Origin: Streptomyces sp. DH24
GTDB taxonomy: Bacteria; Actinomycetota; Actinomycetes; Streptomycetales; Streptomycetaceae
Assembly (NCBI RefSeq): GCF_029813775.1
Contig: NZ_JARVKW010000019.1
Span: 62,001 to 126,000, forward strand
Length of the DNA: 64,000 nucleotides
Reading direction: 5' to 3'
This document shows, piece after piece, positions 1-7,881 of the stretch. Position 1 is the stretch's first letter; each line of letters begins with the position of its first letter. The notes under the pieces are model-generated. The model saw nothing but the letters and a program-made list of their open reading frames with translations, had not been told where the DNA came from and made no database searches. The position numbers and the translations under genes were made by a program.

Positions 1-1028
1 CGTTCGGCCATGACGGTGCGGAGCCGGTCCGGGTAGTCCGTGATGATGCCGTCCACCCCGAGGTCGATCAGCGCCTCCATGGTCGCCGGGTCGTTGCACG
101 TCCACGGCACGACCTTCAGGCCCCTCGCGTGCGCGGCGTCGACCATCGCCCGGTCGGGGTAGAAGCGGAAGCCGGGGTCGCCGACCTTGCCGCTCTGCGG
201 GAAGCCGTAGTTGGGCGAGAGCGCCGTCACGCCGGGGACGGCCGCGGCGGCCTTCACGAAGTCGCCGTCGTGGTCGTCGACGTCGATCCCGCCCAGCCAG
301 GGGGACGCGCCGGGCTTGCCGACCTGGAGGAAGTCGTAGTTGGTGAGCGCCACCAGCGGCCACCCGGGGGCGAGCCGGTGCATCGCCTTCAGCGCGCCCC
401 AGTCGAAGGACTGCACGGTGACCTGGTCCTCGATGCCCGAGGCGCGGATCTCCTCGTACACCCGGCGCACGAACAACTCGCGCGGCGCGGTCTGTTCGGG
501 GGCGCCCGCCTCGACCTTCGTCTCGACGTTGAGGGTGACCTGCTTGGCCCTGTGGCTCCTGACGAGGCCCAGGACGTCCTTGAGCTCGATCATGCGGTGG
601 CCCCGGACGACCTCCTGCCCGGGGTGGCCCGCCAACTGCTGGAACCCGCAGTCCATGGTGCGGATCTGCGCCAGCGTCAGGTCCTTGATGTACTTGCCGA
701 CATACGGGTACATCGGGTCGCCCGCCACGACCGGTGCCGTGTCCCGGCACTTCTGCGGGCTGACCTGCCGGTCGTGCGTGACGACGACCTTCTCGTCCTT
801 GGTGACCTGGGTGTCCAGTTCCAGGGTGGACACGCCGAGCCGCAGCGCCTTGGCGAAGCCCTCCAGGGAGCTCTCCGTCGTCAGGCCGAGACCGCCGCGG
901 TGCGCCTGGAGGTCGAAGTGGGTCTTCTGCGGCGGTACGTGCGGGCCACCGGGCGGTGCCGCGTGCGCGGTCGCGGGGACGGCGAACAGGGCGGCCAGGG
1001 CACAGGTGAGCAGTCGTCTGGAGGGCAT
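1..1028 (-). CDS. Secreted glycerophosphodiester phosphodiesterase (3' end outside window)
   Basis: Hydrolyses glycerophosphodiesters to glycerol-3-phosphate and an alcohol, probably outside the membrane. The N-terminus has two Arg and an Ala/Leu-rich stretch ending around AHA-AP, a plausible Sec signal peptide of about 24 residues. GDPD hallmarks follow: AHRGG near residue 44, an ELDTQVTKD segment, a VVTHD motif, and the C-terminal GVDGIITDYPDRL. Start chosen at the ATG 1028-1026, preceded by GAGG. About 342 codons are visible and the stop lies left of the window, so the final residues are missing. It is transcribed away from the copper region. Family assignment is firm; the substrate is not known. 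Confidence 0.9.
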   Translation of the reverse strand, partial: MPSRRLLTCALAALFAVPATAHAAPPGGPHVPPQKTHFDLQAHRGGLGLTTESSLEGFAKALRLGVSTLELDTQVTKDEKVVVTHDRQVSPQKCRDTAPVVAGDPMYPYVGKYIKDLTLAQIRTMDCGFQQLAGHPGQEVVRGHRMIELKDVLGLVRSHRAKQVTLNVETKVEAGAPEQTAPRELFVRRVYEEIRASGIEDQVTVQSFDWGALKAMHRLAPGWPLVALTNYDFLQVGKPGASPWLGGIDVDDHDGDFVKAAAAVPGVTALSPNYGFPQSGKVGDPGFRFYPDRAMVDAAHARGLKVVPWTCNDPATMEALIDLGVDGIITDYPDRLRTVMAE

Positions 1029-1328
1029 CGCAACCTCACTCGGGTCGGTCGGGGCCCCGCAGACGCTAATGGCAGCGCGGGCGTGCGCAACGGCCCGGAG
1101 GTGAGGGTGTCGTGAACGCCGGGGGAACTCAGCCCGCGCGCCGGAGCGCCTCGCGCCTCGCCCGCCGCCGCGCGCGGTCGCGGTGCCGCGCGGTCGCGGT
1201 GCCGCAGGTGATCAGGGTTCCGTTGTGGCCCGTGGTGCCGCATGGTGGTCGAGGTCCCGTCGTGCGGCGTGACCCCGTCCCGCACCAGCCCGGCCGGTCC
1301 GCGGACCGACGGCGCCCCGGCACGGCCG

Positions 1329-1417
1329 TACGGGCGACGGGGCGTGGGCGTATGGGCGACGGGGCGTGGGCGTATGGGCGACGGGGCGTGGGCGAGGCGG
1401 GCGACGAGGCGTGGGCG
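1329..1417. repeat. 22-bp tandem repeat, about 4 copies
   Basis: Copies lie at 1329-1350, 1351-1372 and 1373-1394, differing by a single base in the first; a degenerate 23-base copy covers 1395-1417. The core of each is GGGCGACGGGGCGTGGGCG. It lies in noncoding sequence. Near-identity of neighbouring copies suggests recent slippage. Confidence 0.85.
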
Positions 1418-1564
1418 AGGGGGGTGGCGTCGGGGGAGGCGGCCGTCCGGCGGGGACGGCGGTGCGAGGCCCCCGCCCCCGCGCAGTGCCGCACTGCGCC
1501 GCCGCCGGTCGGCGTGAGGCCGCCCGCCGACCGGTGAGTGGTCGACGGGCGGAGTCCGCTTTGT

Positions 1565-1597
1565 CTCAGCGTTGCCTCAGCGTTGCCTCAGCATTGT
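1565..1597. repeat. 11-bp tandem repeat, 3 copies
   Basis: CTCAGCGTTGC occurs at 1565-1575 and 1576-1586, with a variant (CTCAGCATTGT) at 1587-1597. It lies just downstream of the copper ATPase stop codon. No function is apparent. Confidence 0.8.
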
Positions 1598-1609
1598 CCC
1601 AGGGGTGTG

Positions 1610-3874
1610 TCAGGCCTCGGCCCGGAAGGACCGCAGCCGCAGGGAGTTGCCGACGACGAAGACCGAGGAGAAGGCCATCGCCGCGCCCGCGATCATCGGG
1701 TTGAGCAGCCCGGCCGCCGCGAGCGGCAGCGCGGCCACGTTGTAGGCGAACGCCCAGAACAGGTTGGAGCGGATGGTGCCCAGCGTGCGGCGGGACAGCC
1801 GGATGGCGTCCGCCGCGGCCCGCAGGTCACCGCGCACCAGCGTCAGGTCGCCCGCCTCGATCGCCGCGTCCGTCCCGGTGCCCATGGCGAGCCCCAGGTC
1901 GGCCTGGGCGAGCGCCGCCGCGTCGTTGACGCCGTCACCGACCATCGCGACCGAACGTCCCTCGCCCTGCAGCCGCTTGACGACGTCGACCTTGTCCTGC
2001 GGCAGCACCTCGGCGATGACGTGCTCCGGCGCGATGCCCACCTCACGGGCGACGGACCCGGCCACCGCCCGGTTGTCGCCGGTCAGCAGGATCGGCGTCA
2101 GACCGAGCGAACGCAGCCGGGTGATCGCTTCCGCGCTGGTGTCCTTCACCGCGTCGGCCACCTCCAGGACGGCACGCGCCGCACCGTCCCAGGCGACCGC
2201 GACGGCCGTACGCCCGGCGGCCTCCGCCTGCGCGCGGGCCCGCTTCAGCTCCTCGGGCAGCTCCATCGCCCACTCGCCGAGCAGCCGCTCCCGGCCGACG
2301 AGCACCGCGTGCCCCTCGACGACGCCCTGCACACCGAGCCCCGGCACGTTCGCGAAGTCCTCCGGGGAGGGGAGCGAACCCAGCTTCTCCAGCGCCCCGT
2401 CGGCGACCGCACGGGCGACGGGGTGTTCCGAGGAGTGCTCCAACGCGCCGGCAAGGCGCAGCACTTCGGCCTCGTCGGTGCCGGCGCCCGGGTGCACGGC
2501 CAGCAGGGTCATGCGGCCGGTGGTGACGGTGCCGGTCTTGTCGAGGACGACGGTGTCGACGCGGCGCGTGGACTCCAGGACCTCGGGGCCTTTGATGAGG
2601 ATGCCGAGCTGGGCGCCGCGCCCGGTGCCGACCATCAGCGCGGTCGGCGTGGCCAGGCCCAGGGCGCAGGGGCAGGCGATGATGAGGACGGCGACCGCGG
2701 CGGTGAAGGCGGCGGCCGGTCCGGCGCCGTTGCCCAGCCAGAAGCCCAGGGTGCCCAGCGCGAGGGCGATCACGATCGGCACGAACACGGCCGAGACGCG
2801 GTCAGCGAGCCGCTGCGCCGCGGCCTTGCCGTTCTGCGCGTCCTCCACCAGCCGCGCCATGCGGGCCAGTTGGGTGTCGGCGCCGACCCGGGTGGCCTCC
2901 ACGACCAACCGGCCGCCGACGTTGACGGTGGCACCGGTGACCGCGTCGCCCGCCGCGACCTCCACGGGCACGGACTCGCCGGTCAGCATCGAGGCGTCCA
3001 CGGCGGACGATCCCTCGACGACCGTGCCGTCGGTGGCGATCTTCTCGCCGGGGCGGACCAGGAAGCGGTCCCCGGCCTTCAACTCGGCGGTGGGAACCGT
3101 CTCTTCACGCCCGTCGGCGCGCAGCACCGTGACGTCCTTGGCGCCCAGCTCCAGCAGGGCCCGGAGCGCGGCGCCCGCCCTGCGCTTGGAGCGGGCCTCG
3201 AAGTACCGCCCGGCGAGGATGAACGCCGTCACGCCGGCCGCGGCCTCCAGGTAGATGTTCCCTGAGCCGTCCCCGCGGGCGATGGTCAGCTCGAAGGGGT
3301 GCGTCATGCCCGGCGTGCCCGCAGACCCGAGGAACAGCGCCCACAGCGACCAGCCGAACGCCGCCGACGTGCCCACCGAGATCAGCGTGTCCATGGTGGC
3401 CGCACCGTGCCGGGCGTTGGTGACCGCCGCCCGGTGGAAGGGCCAGGCGGCATACGTCACGACGGGCGCCGCCAGCGTCAGGGACAGCCACTGCCAGTAC
3501 TCGAACTGCAGCGCCGGGACCATGGCCATCGCGACGACCGGCACGGCCAGCAGCACCGCCGTGATCAGCCGCTGCCGCAGCGGGCGCAGCTCGTCGTGGG
3601 CCTCGGCGTCGCCGTCCCCGTCGTCGGGCCGGTCCCGGGGCGGCGCCGGCTCCCGCGCCGTGTAGCCGGTCTTCTCGACGGTCGCGATCAGGTCCTGCAC
3701 GGAGACGTCGCCGCCGTAGCTGACCTTGGCCTTCTCGGTGGCGTAGTTGACCGTCGCCGTGACCCCGTCCATGCGGTTGAGCTTCTTCTCGATCCGGGCC
3801 GCGCACGAGGCGCAGGTCATGCCGCCGATGGCGAGCTCGACCTCGGCCGCGGTCCCGGTCGGGGTGATGGTCAT
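1610..3874 (-). CDS. copA: Copper-translocating P1B-type ATPase (CopA-like)
   Basis: Membrane pump that exports Cu(I) using ATP, 754 residues, a normal length for a one-HMA-domain CopA. An N-terminal heavy-metal-associated domain carries GMTCASC near residue 20. The actuator TGES lies near residue 296, the transmembrane metal site CPC near 402, the phosphorylation motif DKTGT near 445, an HP motif (SSEHPVARA) after it, and GDGVND near 644. CPC together with HMA points to Cu(I)/Ag(I). The frame is open to 3967, but ATG 3874 has a good GAGGGAG ribosome site and begins just before the HMA domain. Two CsoR-like operators lie directly upstream, so copper-dependent derepression is expected. No CopZ chaperone or CsoR gene is nearby. 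Confidence 0.95.
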   Translation of the reverse strand: MTITPTGTAAEVELAIGGMTCASCAARIEKKLNRMDGVTATVNYATEKAKVSYGGDVSVQDLIATVEKTGYTAREPAPPRDRPDDGDGDAEAHDELRPLRQRLITAVLLAVPVVAMAMVPALQFEYWQWLSLTLAAPVVTYAAWPFHRAAVTNARHGAATMDTLISVGTSAAFGWSLWALFLGSAGTPGMTHPFELTIARGDGSGNIYLEAAAGVTAFILAGRYFEARSKRRAGAALRALLELGAKDVTVLRADGREETVPTAELKAGDRFLVRPGEKIATDGTVVEGSSAVDASMLTGESVPVEVAAGDAVTGATVNVGGRLVVEATRVGADTQLARMARLVEDAQNGKAAAQRLADRVSAVFVPIVIALALGTLGFWLGNGAGPAAAFTAAVAVLIIACPCALGLATPTALMVGTGRGAQLGILIKGPEVLESTRRVDTVVLDKTGTVTTGRMTLLAVHPGAGTDEAEVLRLAGALEHSSEHPVARAVADGALEKLGSLPSPEDFANVPGLGVQGVVEGHAVLVGRERLLGEWAMELPEELKRARAQAEAAGRTAVAVAWDGAARAVLEVADAVKDTSAEAITRLRSLGLTPILLTGDNRAVAGSVAREVGIAPEHVIAEVLPQDKVDVVKRLQGEGRSVAMVGDGVNDAAALAQADLGLAMGTGTDAAIEAGDLTLVRGDLRAAADAIRLSRRTLGTIRSNLFWAFAYNVAALPLAAAGLLNPMIAGAAMAFSSVFVVGNSLRLRSFRAEA

Positions 3875-3904
3875 GGCTGCTCCCTCAGGAAGGTCACTGC
3901 GTCG

Positions 3905-3921
3905 ATACGGGGTGGGGGTAT
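3905..3921. promoter_or_regulatory. CsoR-like operator 1
   Basis: ATACGGGGTGGGGGTAT has the ATAC-N9-GTAT frame of the other two sites in this intergenic region, with a G-rich centre (C-rich on the other strand). It lies 31 bp upstream of the copA start, where a repressor would block transcription. The CsoR assignment rests on similarity to known GC-tract CsoR boxes and on the gene context. Confidence 0.6.
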
Positions 3922-3941
3922 CCTCGGTGCGAGATCCAGAT

Positions 3942-3958
3942 ATACCCCCTCCCCGTAT
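3942..3958. promoter_or_regulatory. CsoR-like operator 2
   Basis: ATACCCCCTCCCCGTAT is nearly the reverse complement of site 1. Read on the minus strand, the adjacent TATATC could be the -10 box of the copA promoter, so this site would overlap the polymerase footprint. Confidence 0.6.
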
Positions 3959-3980
3959 CAGAAGCAAGCGTGGGAGGCGC

Positions 3981-4008
3981 TTGACTTCATACCCCCTAGG
4001 GGTATTGT
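3981..4008 (+). promoter_or_regulatory. Promoter of the exported His-rich protein gene
   Basis: TTGACT (3981-3986) and TATTGT (4003-4008) are spaced by 16 bp and resemble a vegetative -35/-10 pair. The copper operator lies between the boxes, so repressor binding would exclude RNA polymerase. The start codon is about 50 bp downstream. Confidence 0.6.
3989..4005. promoter_or_regulatory. CsoR-like operator 3 (perfect dyad)
   Basis: ATACCCCCTAGGGGTAT is a perfect inverted repeat (ATACCCC/GGGGTAT around CTA), the classical form of a CsoR box. It fills the spacer of the rightward promoter at 3981-4008. Confidence 0.75.
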
Positions 4009-4060
4009 GAGCTGCGTTGGGTCACCGCCGAAGCCGTGGCCCGGTTCCCGAGGAGACACC

Positions 4061-5038
4061 ATGAACACCGGACTGAGGATCACCGCCTTCGCCGCCGCGC
4101 TCGCCGCGACGTTCGGCACCGCCTACGGCGTGGGCAAGGGCGTCGACCCCGTCGTCGCCGACACCGCGCCCGCACCCCACGAGGACGCCCACGGCGCGCC
4201 CACCGGTGAACCGGAGGGAGGGGGAGGGCACGGCGGCCACGAGACGCCACCGGCCGGCGGGCTGCAGATCTCCGAGAACGGCTACGCCCTCGACCTGCAG
4301 ACCCCGCGAGTCACCGCCGGCGAGCGTGCCGATCTGCGGTTCACCGTCCGCGACGGCAGCGGTCGCGCGGTCACCGCCTACCGCCGCGAACACGGCAAGG
4401 AGCTCCACCTCATCGTGGCCTCGCGGGACCTGGGCACCTACCGGCACCTGCACCCGGACCGGGCGGCCGACGGCACCTGGAGCATCCCCGTCGACCTGCC
4501 CCGCGCGGGCGGCTACCGCCTCTTCGCCGACTTCACCCCGGCCCGGGAGAACGCCGGGAACCTCACCCTCGGCGCGGACCTCGCCGCCGCGGGCCCGTAC
4601 ACCCCGAAGGACCTGCCGGCGCCGAACCGCACCGCCCGCGTCGCCGGGTACGAGGTCGCACTGTCCGGCACCCTGCGTCCGGGCACCGCGAGCGAGGTCC
4701 GCCTGAAGGTGTCCCGCGACGGCAGGCCCGTCACCGACCTCCAGCCCTACCTCGGCGCCTACGGCCACCTGGTCGCCCTGCGCTCCGGGGACCTCGCCTA
4801 CCTCCACGTCCACCCGAACGGCGAACCCGGGGACGGGAAGACGAAGCCGGGCCCGGAGATCTCCTTCACGGCGACGGCACCCAGCGCCGGCAGCTACCGC
4901 CTCTTCCTGGACTTCCGGCACGAGGGCAGGGTCCACACGGCGGCCTTCACCGTGCGGGCGGGCGAAGCGGCACCCGCCCGCACCGGGGAGAGCGGCGAAC
5001 CGGCCGAGCCGCACGCGTCGGACGGTCACGGACACTGA
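4061..5038 (+). CDS. Exported His-rich protein, probably copper-linked
   Basis: 325 residues. An N-terminal hydrophobic stretch (about residues 4-24) looks like a signal peptide or anchor. It is followed by a His/Gly/Glu-rich linker, then two similar beta-type modules, and a tail ending DGHGH. The modules carry related motifs: HLIVASRDLGTYRHLHP near residue 120 and HLVALRSGDLAYLHVHP near 240. The paired histidines could bind metal. It is divergent from copA and shares its operators, so copper-inducible expression is likely. Start ATG 4061 follows GAGGAG. I place it among secreted YtkA/CopC-like beta-sandwich proteins, but no exact family name is certain; a periplasmic-type copper chaperone or scavenger is my inference. 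Confidence 0.8.
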   Translation: MNTGLRITAFAAALAATFGTAYGVGKGVDPVVADTAPAPHEDAHGAPTGEPEGGGGHGGHETPPAGGLQISENGYALDLQTPRVTAGERADLRFTVRDGSGRAVTAYRREHGKELHLIVASRDLGTYRHLHPDRAADGTWSIPVDLPRAGGYRLFADFTPARENAGNLTLGADLAAAGPYTPKDLPAPNRTARVAGYEVALSGTLRPGTASEVRLKVSRDGRPVTDLQPYLGAYGHLVALRSGDLAYLHVHPNGEPGDGKTKPGPEISFTATAPSAGSYRLFLDFRHEGRVHTAAFTVRAGEAAPARTGESGEPAEPHASDGHGH

Positions 5039-5184
5039 CCGCGCGACGGGCGGCGCGGGCGGCGCCTCACGGGCGGCGACCCAACCGTTCCGGGCCGGGA
5101 CGCCCGCTCGGGCCGCCCGTGACACCCTCCTCGGGCCCGGGGCACGCACCTGGCCTTCCAGCTCGGGCGCGCCGGGCCGGGCCG

Positions 5185-5964
5185 TCAGACCGTGAGCACG
5201 GTCAGGCCCGCCTCCTCGAACCGGCGCACCGTGTCCGCGTCGGCCGCGCTGTCCGTGACCAGCGTGTCCACCGACTCGGCCGCACAGATCCGGGCGAACG
5301 CGCGCCGGCCCAGCTTGCTGGAGTCGGCGGCCACCACCACGCGCTCGGCGCGCTCGCACAGCAGCCGGTTGATCGCCGCCTCCGCGTCGTCGTGGGCCGC
5401 CGCGCCGTGCGTCACGTCGAACGCGACCACGCCGAGCACGGCCACGTCGATCGTGATCTGGCTCAGCACCCCGTCCGCGAGCGGCCCGATCAGCTCGTAC
5501 GACTGCGCCCGCGCGACCCCGCCGGTCACCACGATCTTGAACTGCGGGCGCACGGCCAGCTCGTTGGCGATGTTCAGCGCGTTCGTCACGACGGTCAGGG
5601 CCGGGGACCCGGACGCCAGGTCGCCGCGCACCGCGAGGGCCCGCGCCACCTCCGTGGTGGTCGTCCCGCCGGTTAGCCCGACCGCCTCGCCCGGCGCCAC
5701 CAGCTCCGCCACCGCCGCCGCGATCCGCTGCTTCTCCGAGGCGCGCCGGGCCGTCTTGTAGCGCAACGGCAGCTCGTACGACACCCCGTGCACCACCGCG
5801 CCGCCCCGGGTGCGCACCAGCATCTGCTGTTCGGCGAGCTGGTCGAAGTCGCGCCGGATCGTCGCGGCCGACACCTCCAGCTCGGTGGCCGCCTCCTCGA
5901 CGTCGAGCCGGCCGCGCTCCACGAGCAGTTCCAGCAGCGTCTTCCAGCGGGCGTCGCGCGACAT
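5185..5964 (-). CDS. DeoR/GlpR-family transcriptional repressor
   Basis: 259 residues. An N-terminal winged helix (residues 1-55) includes the DeoR signature ATIRRDFDQLAEQ, and a C-terminal sugar-phosphate-sensing domain carries GGTTTTEVAR and VVTNALNIANELA. Start ATG 5964 is preceded by GGAGG at 6-base spacing; the open frame extends 66 bases further but that part does not look like the family. It is divergent from the SIS isomerase/aldolase operon, with an inverted repeat between, so it most likely represses that operon and is released by a sugar phosphate such as a tagatose, fructose or galactosamine derivative. Confidence 0.9.
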   Translation of the reverse strand: MSRDARWKTLLELLVERGRLDVEEAATELEVSAATIRRDFDQLAEQQMLVRTRGGAVVHGVSYELPLRYKTARRASEKQRIAAAVAELVAPGEAVGLTGGTTTTEVARALAVRGDLASGSPALTVVTNALNIANELAVRPQFKIVVTGGVARAQSYELIGPLADGVLSQITIDVAVLGVVAFDVTHGAAAHDDAEAAINRLLCERAERVVVAADSSKLGRRAFARICAAESVDTLVTDSAADADTVRRFEEAGLTVLTV

Positions 5965-6033
5965 CCGCAGCCTCCGTCCCGGGCCGTCACCTTGCCTGCC
6001 GGCGACCCTAGCGCACCCGATCACCGACACATG

Positions 6034-6079
6034 CTTGATTGTGCTCGAAAGCTCGCGCTATCTTGCAAGAACAATCAGA
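6034..6079. promoter_or_regulatory. Probable DeoR operator (inverted repeat)
   Basis: CTTGATTGTGCTCGAAAG (6034-6051) and, on the other strand, the complement of 6062-6079 match at 13 of 18 positions, with GATTGT/ACAATC as the core. The pair lies in the 134-bp gap between the divergent DeoR gene and the SIS gene, just upstream of the SIS ribosome site. AT-rich GATTGT repeats are usual for DeoR-family sites. Confidence 0.6.
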
Positions 6080-6098
6080 ACCGGGGAGGGTGTGCGGC

Positions 6099-6980
6099 AT
6101 GACGCATGTCGAGGACGAGCTGACCGGCCAGCCCGAGTGCTGGCTCCGCGCCGCGTCGGAGGCGGCCGACCACGCGCGGGCGCTGCCGCGGCCGGGGGAG
6201 CGGGTCGCGATCGTCGGATGCGGCACCTCGTACTTCATGGCCCAGGCCGCCGCCGCGCTGCGCGAGAACGCGGGGCAGGGCGAGACGGACGCCTTCGCCG
6301 CCTCCGAGTTCCCGCACGGCCGCGCCTACGACCGGATCGTCGCCCTCACCCGCTCCGGCACCACCACCGAGGTCCTCGACCTGCTGGACCGCGTCAGGGG
6401 CCGCACCCGCACGACCGCGCTCACCGCCGACCCGGACACCCCGGTCATGACGGCGGCGGACGACGTCGTCGTCCTCGACTACGCGGACGAACGGTCCGTC
6501 GTGCAGACCCGGTTCGCGACCACCGCCCTCACCCTGCTGCGCGCCCACCTCGGCCTGCACCCCGCCGCGGCCGTCACCGACGCCCGCACCGCGCTCGCCG
6601 AACCCCTTCCCGAAGGGCTGGTCGGCTGTACGCAGTTCACGTTCCTGGGACGCGGCTGGACGGTCGGCCTCGCCAACGAGGCCGGGCTGAAGATGCGCGA
6701 GGCCGCGCTCGCCTGGACCGAGGCCTACCCGGCGATGGAGTACCGGCACGGCCCCATCAGCGTCACCACCCGCGGCACCGCCACCTGGATGCTCGGCACC
6801 GCCCCCGAAGGGCTCGCCGAACAGGTCCGCGCCACCGGCGGACGCTGGATCGCCGGCGGCCTCGACCCGCTCGCCGAACTCGTCCGCGTCCAGCGGCTCG
6901 CCGTGGCCGTCGCCGCCGCCCGCGGCCTCGACCCGGACCGGCCCCGTCACCTCACCCGCTCGGTGATCCTCGCCCCCTGA
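6099..6980 (+). CDS. SIS-domain sugar-phosphate isomerase/deaminase (AgaS/GlmS-like)
   Basis: 293 residues with two SIS half-domains. The first has IVGCGTSYFMAQAAA near residue 48 and TRSGTTTEVLDLL near 87, the usual sugar-phosphate pocket serines. The second has the GLKMREAAL and AMEYRHGPIS signatures typical of the isomerase domain of glucosamine-6-phosphate synthase and AgaS. There is no glutaminase domain. Start ATG 6099 follows GGGGAGGG. It is followed after 28 bp by a ketose-bisphosphate aldolase, which fits an N-acetylgalactosamine-type or related amino-sugar pathway. The required kinase and transporter are not in the window. Confidence 0.88.
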   Translation: MTHVEDELTGQPECWLRAASEAADHARALPRPGERVAIVGCGTSYFMAQAAAALRENAGQGETDAFAASEFPHGRAYDRIVALTRSGTTTEVLDLLDRVRGRTRTTALTADPDTPVMTAADDVVVLDYADERSVVQTRFATTALTLLRAHLGLHPAAAVTDARTALAEPLPEGLVGCTQFTFLGRGWTVGLANEAGLKMREAALAWTEAYPAMEYRHGPISVTTRGTATWMLGTAPEGLAEQVRATGGRWIAGGLDPLAELVRVQRLAVAVAAARGLDPDRPRHLTRSVILAP

Positions 6981-7008
6981 CGTCCGGCAGCCCCGGGAAG
7001 GACCCGCC

Positions 7009-7881
7009 GTGCCCCTCGCCACCACCGGTGACCTCGTCACCCGCGCCGCAGCCGCCGGATCGGCCGTCGCCGCGTTCAACATCATCACGCTGGAACACGT
7101 CGAGGCCGTCCTCGCCGGCGCCGAGTCGGTGTCCGCGCCCGTCGTCCTCCAAGTCAGCGAGAACGCGGTGCAGTTCCGGCACGGCAGGCTCCTGCCGCTG
7201 GCCCGCGCCGCCGTCGCCGCCGCCGAACAGGCCGCCGTGCCCGTCGCCCTGCACCTCGACCACGTCAAGAGCGACGCCCTGCTGCGTCAGGCGGCGGACG
7301 CCGGATTCAGCTCCGTGATGTACGACGCGTCCGGGCTGCCGTACGAGCAGAACCTCGCCGCGACGCGGGCCGCCGCCGACTGGGCACATACCCAAAGCCT
7401 GTGGATCGAGGCCGAGTTGGGGGAGATCCGCGGCAAGAACGGCGAGCCGCCGCCCGACCCGCACACCCCCGGCGCGCGCACCGACCCCGCCGAGGCCCGC
7501 GCCTTCGTCGCCGATTCCGGCGTGGACGCCCTGGCCGTCGCCGTCGGCAGCTCCCACGCCATGACCAGCCGCACCGCCACCCTCGACCACGCCCTGCTCG
7601 GCCGCCTGGCCGGCGCCCTCGACGTGCCGCTCGTACTGCACGGCTCCTCGGGCGTCCCGGACGGCGAACTGGCCGCGGCCGTCGCCGGCGGCATCGCCAA
7701 GGTCAACATCGGCACCGCGCTCAACATCGCCATGACCGGCGCGATCCGGGAGTTCCTCGCCGCGCACCCCGAAGCCGTCGACTCGCGCGCCTACCTGACC
7801 GTCGGCAGGGAGGCCATGGCACGGACGGTCGCCAACCTCGTCGGCGTCCTCGGCCGGCCCGCCCGCCCCGCTACCGTTTGA
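7009..7881 (+). CDS. Class II ketose-bisphosphate aldolase (tagatose/fructose type)
   Basis: 290 residues, the usual length for GatY/KbaY/FbaA proteins. Zinc aldolase features are visible: AAFNIITLEHVEA near residue 22, the HLDHVKS metal/catalytic segment near 84, EAELGEIRGKNGE near 137, LVLHGSSGVPD near 205 and KVNIGTALN near 230. It cleaves a ketose-1,6-bisphosphate to dihydroxyacetone phosphate and an aldehyde. The start is GTG 7009 behind GGGAAGG. It is probably co-transcribed with the SIS gene. Its last 11 bases overlap the end of the convergent methyltransferase gene. Tagatose versus fructose specificity cannot be told here. Confidence 0.88.
   Translation: MPLATTGDLVTRAAAAGSAVAAFNIITLEHVEAVLAGAESVSAPVVLQVSENAVQFRHGRLLPLARAAVAAAEQAAVPVALHLDHVKSDALLRQAADAGFSSVMYDASGLPYEQNLAATRAAADWAHTQSLWIEAELGEIRGKNGEPPPDPHTPGARTDPAEARAFVADSGVDALAVAVGSSHAMTSRTATLDHALLGRLAGALDVPLVLHGSSGVPDGELAAAVAGGIAKVNIGTALNIAMTGAIREFLAAHPEAVDSRAYLTVGREAMARTVANLVGVLGRPARPATV

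Larger units (their letters stand above)
1029..1609. other. Repeat-rich intergenic region, no convincing gene
   Basis: About 580 bases between the upstream end of the phosphodiesterase gene and the 3' end of the copper ATPase gene. Open frames exist on both strands but are Arg/Gly/Pro-rich and match no family I know. The stretch holds three short tandem repeats: a 16-bp unit twice (1172-1203), a 22-bp unit about four times (1329-1417), and an 11-bp unit three times (1565-1597). I see no RNA gene. Confidence 0.6.
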
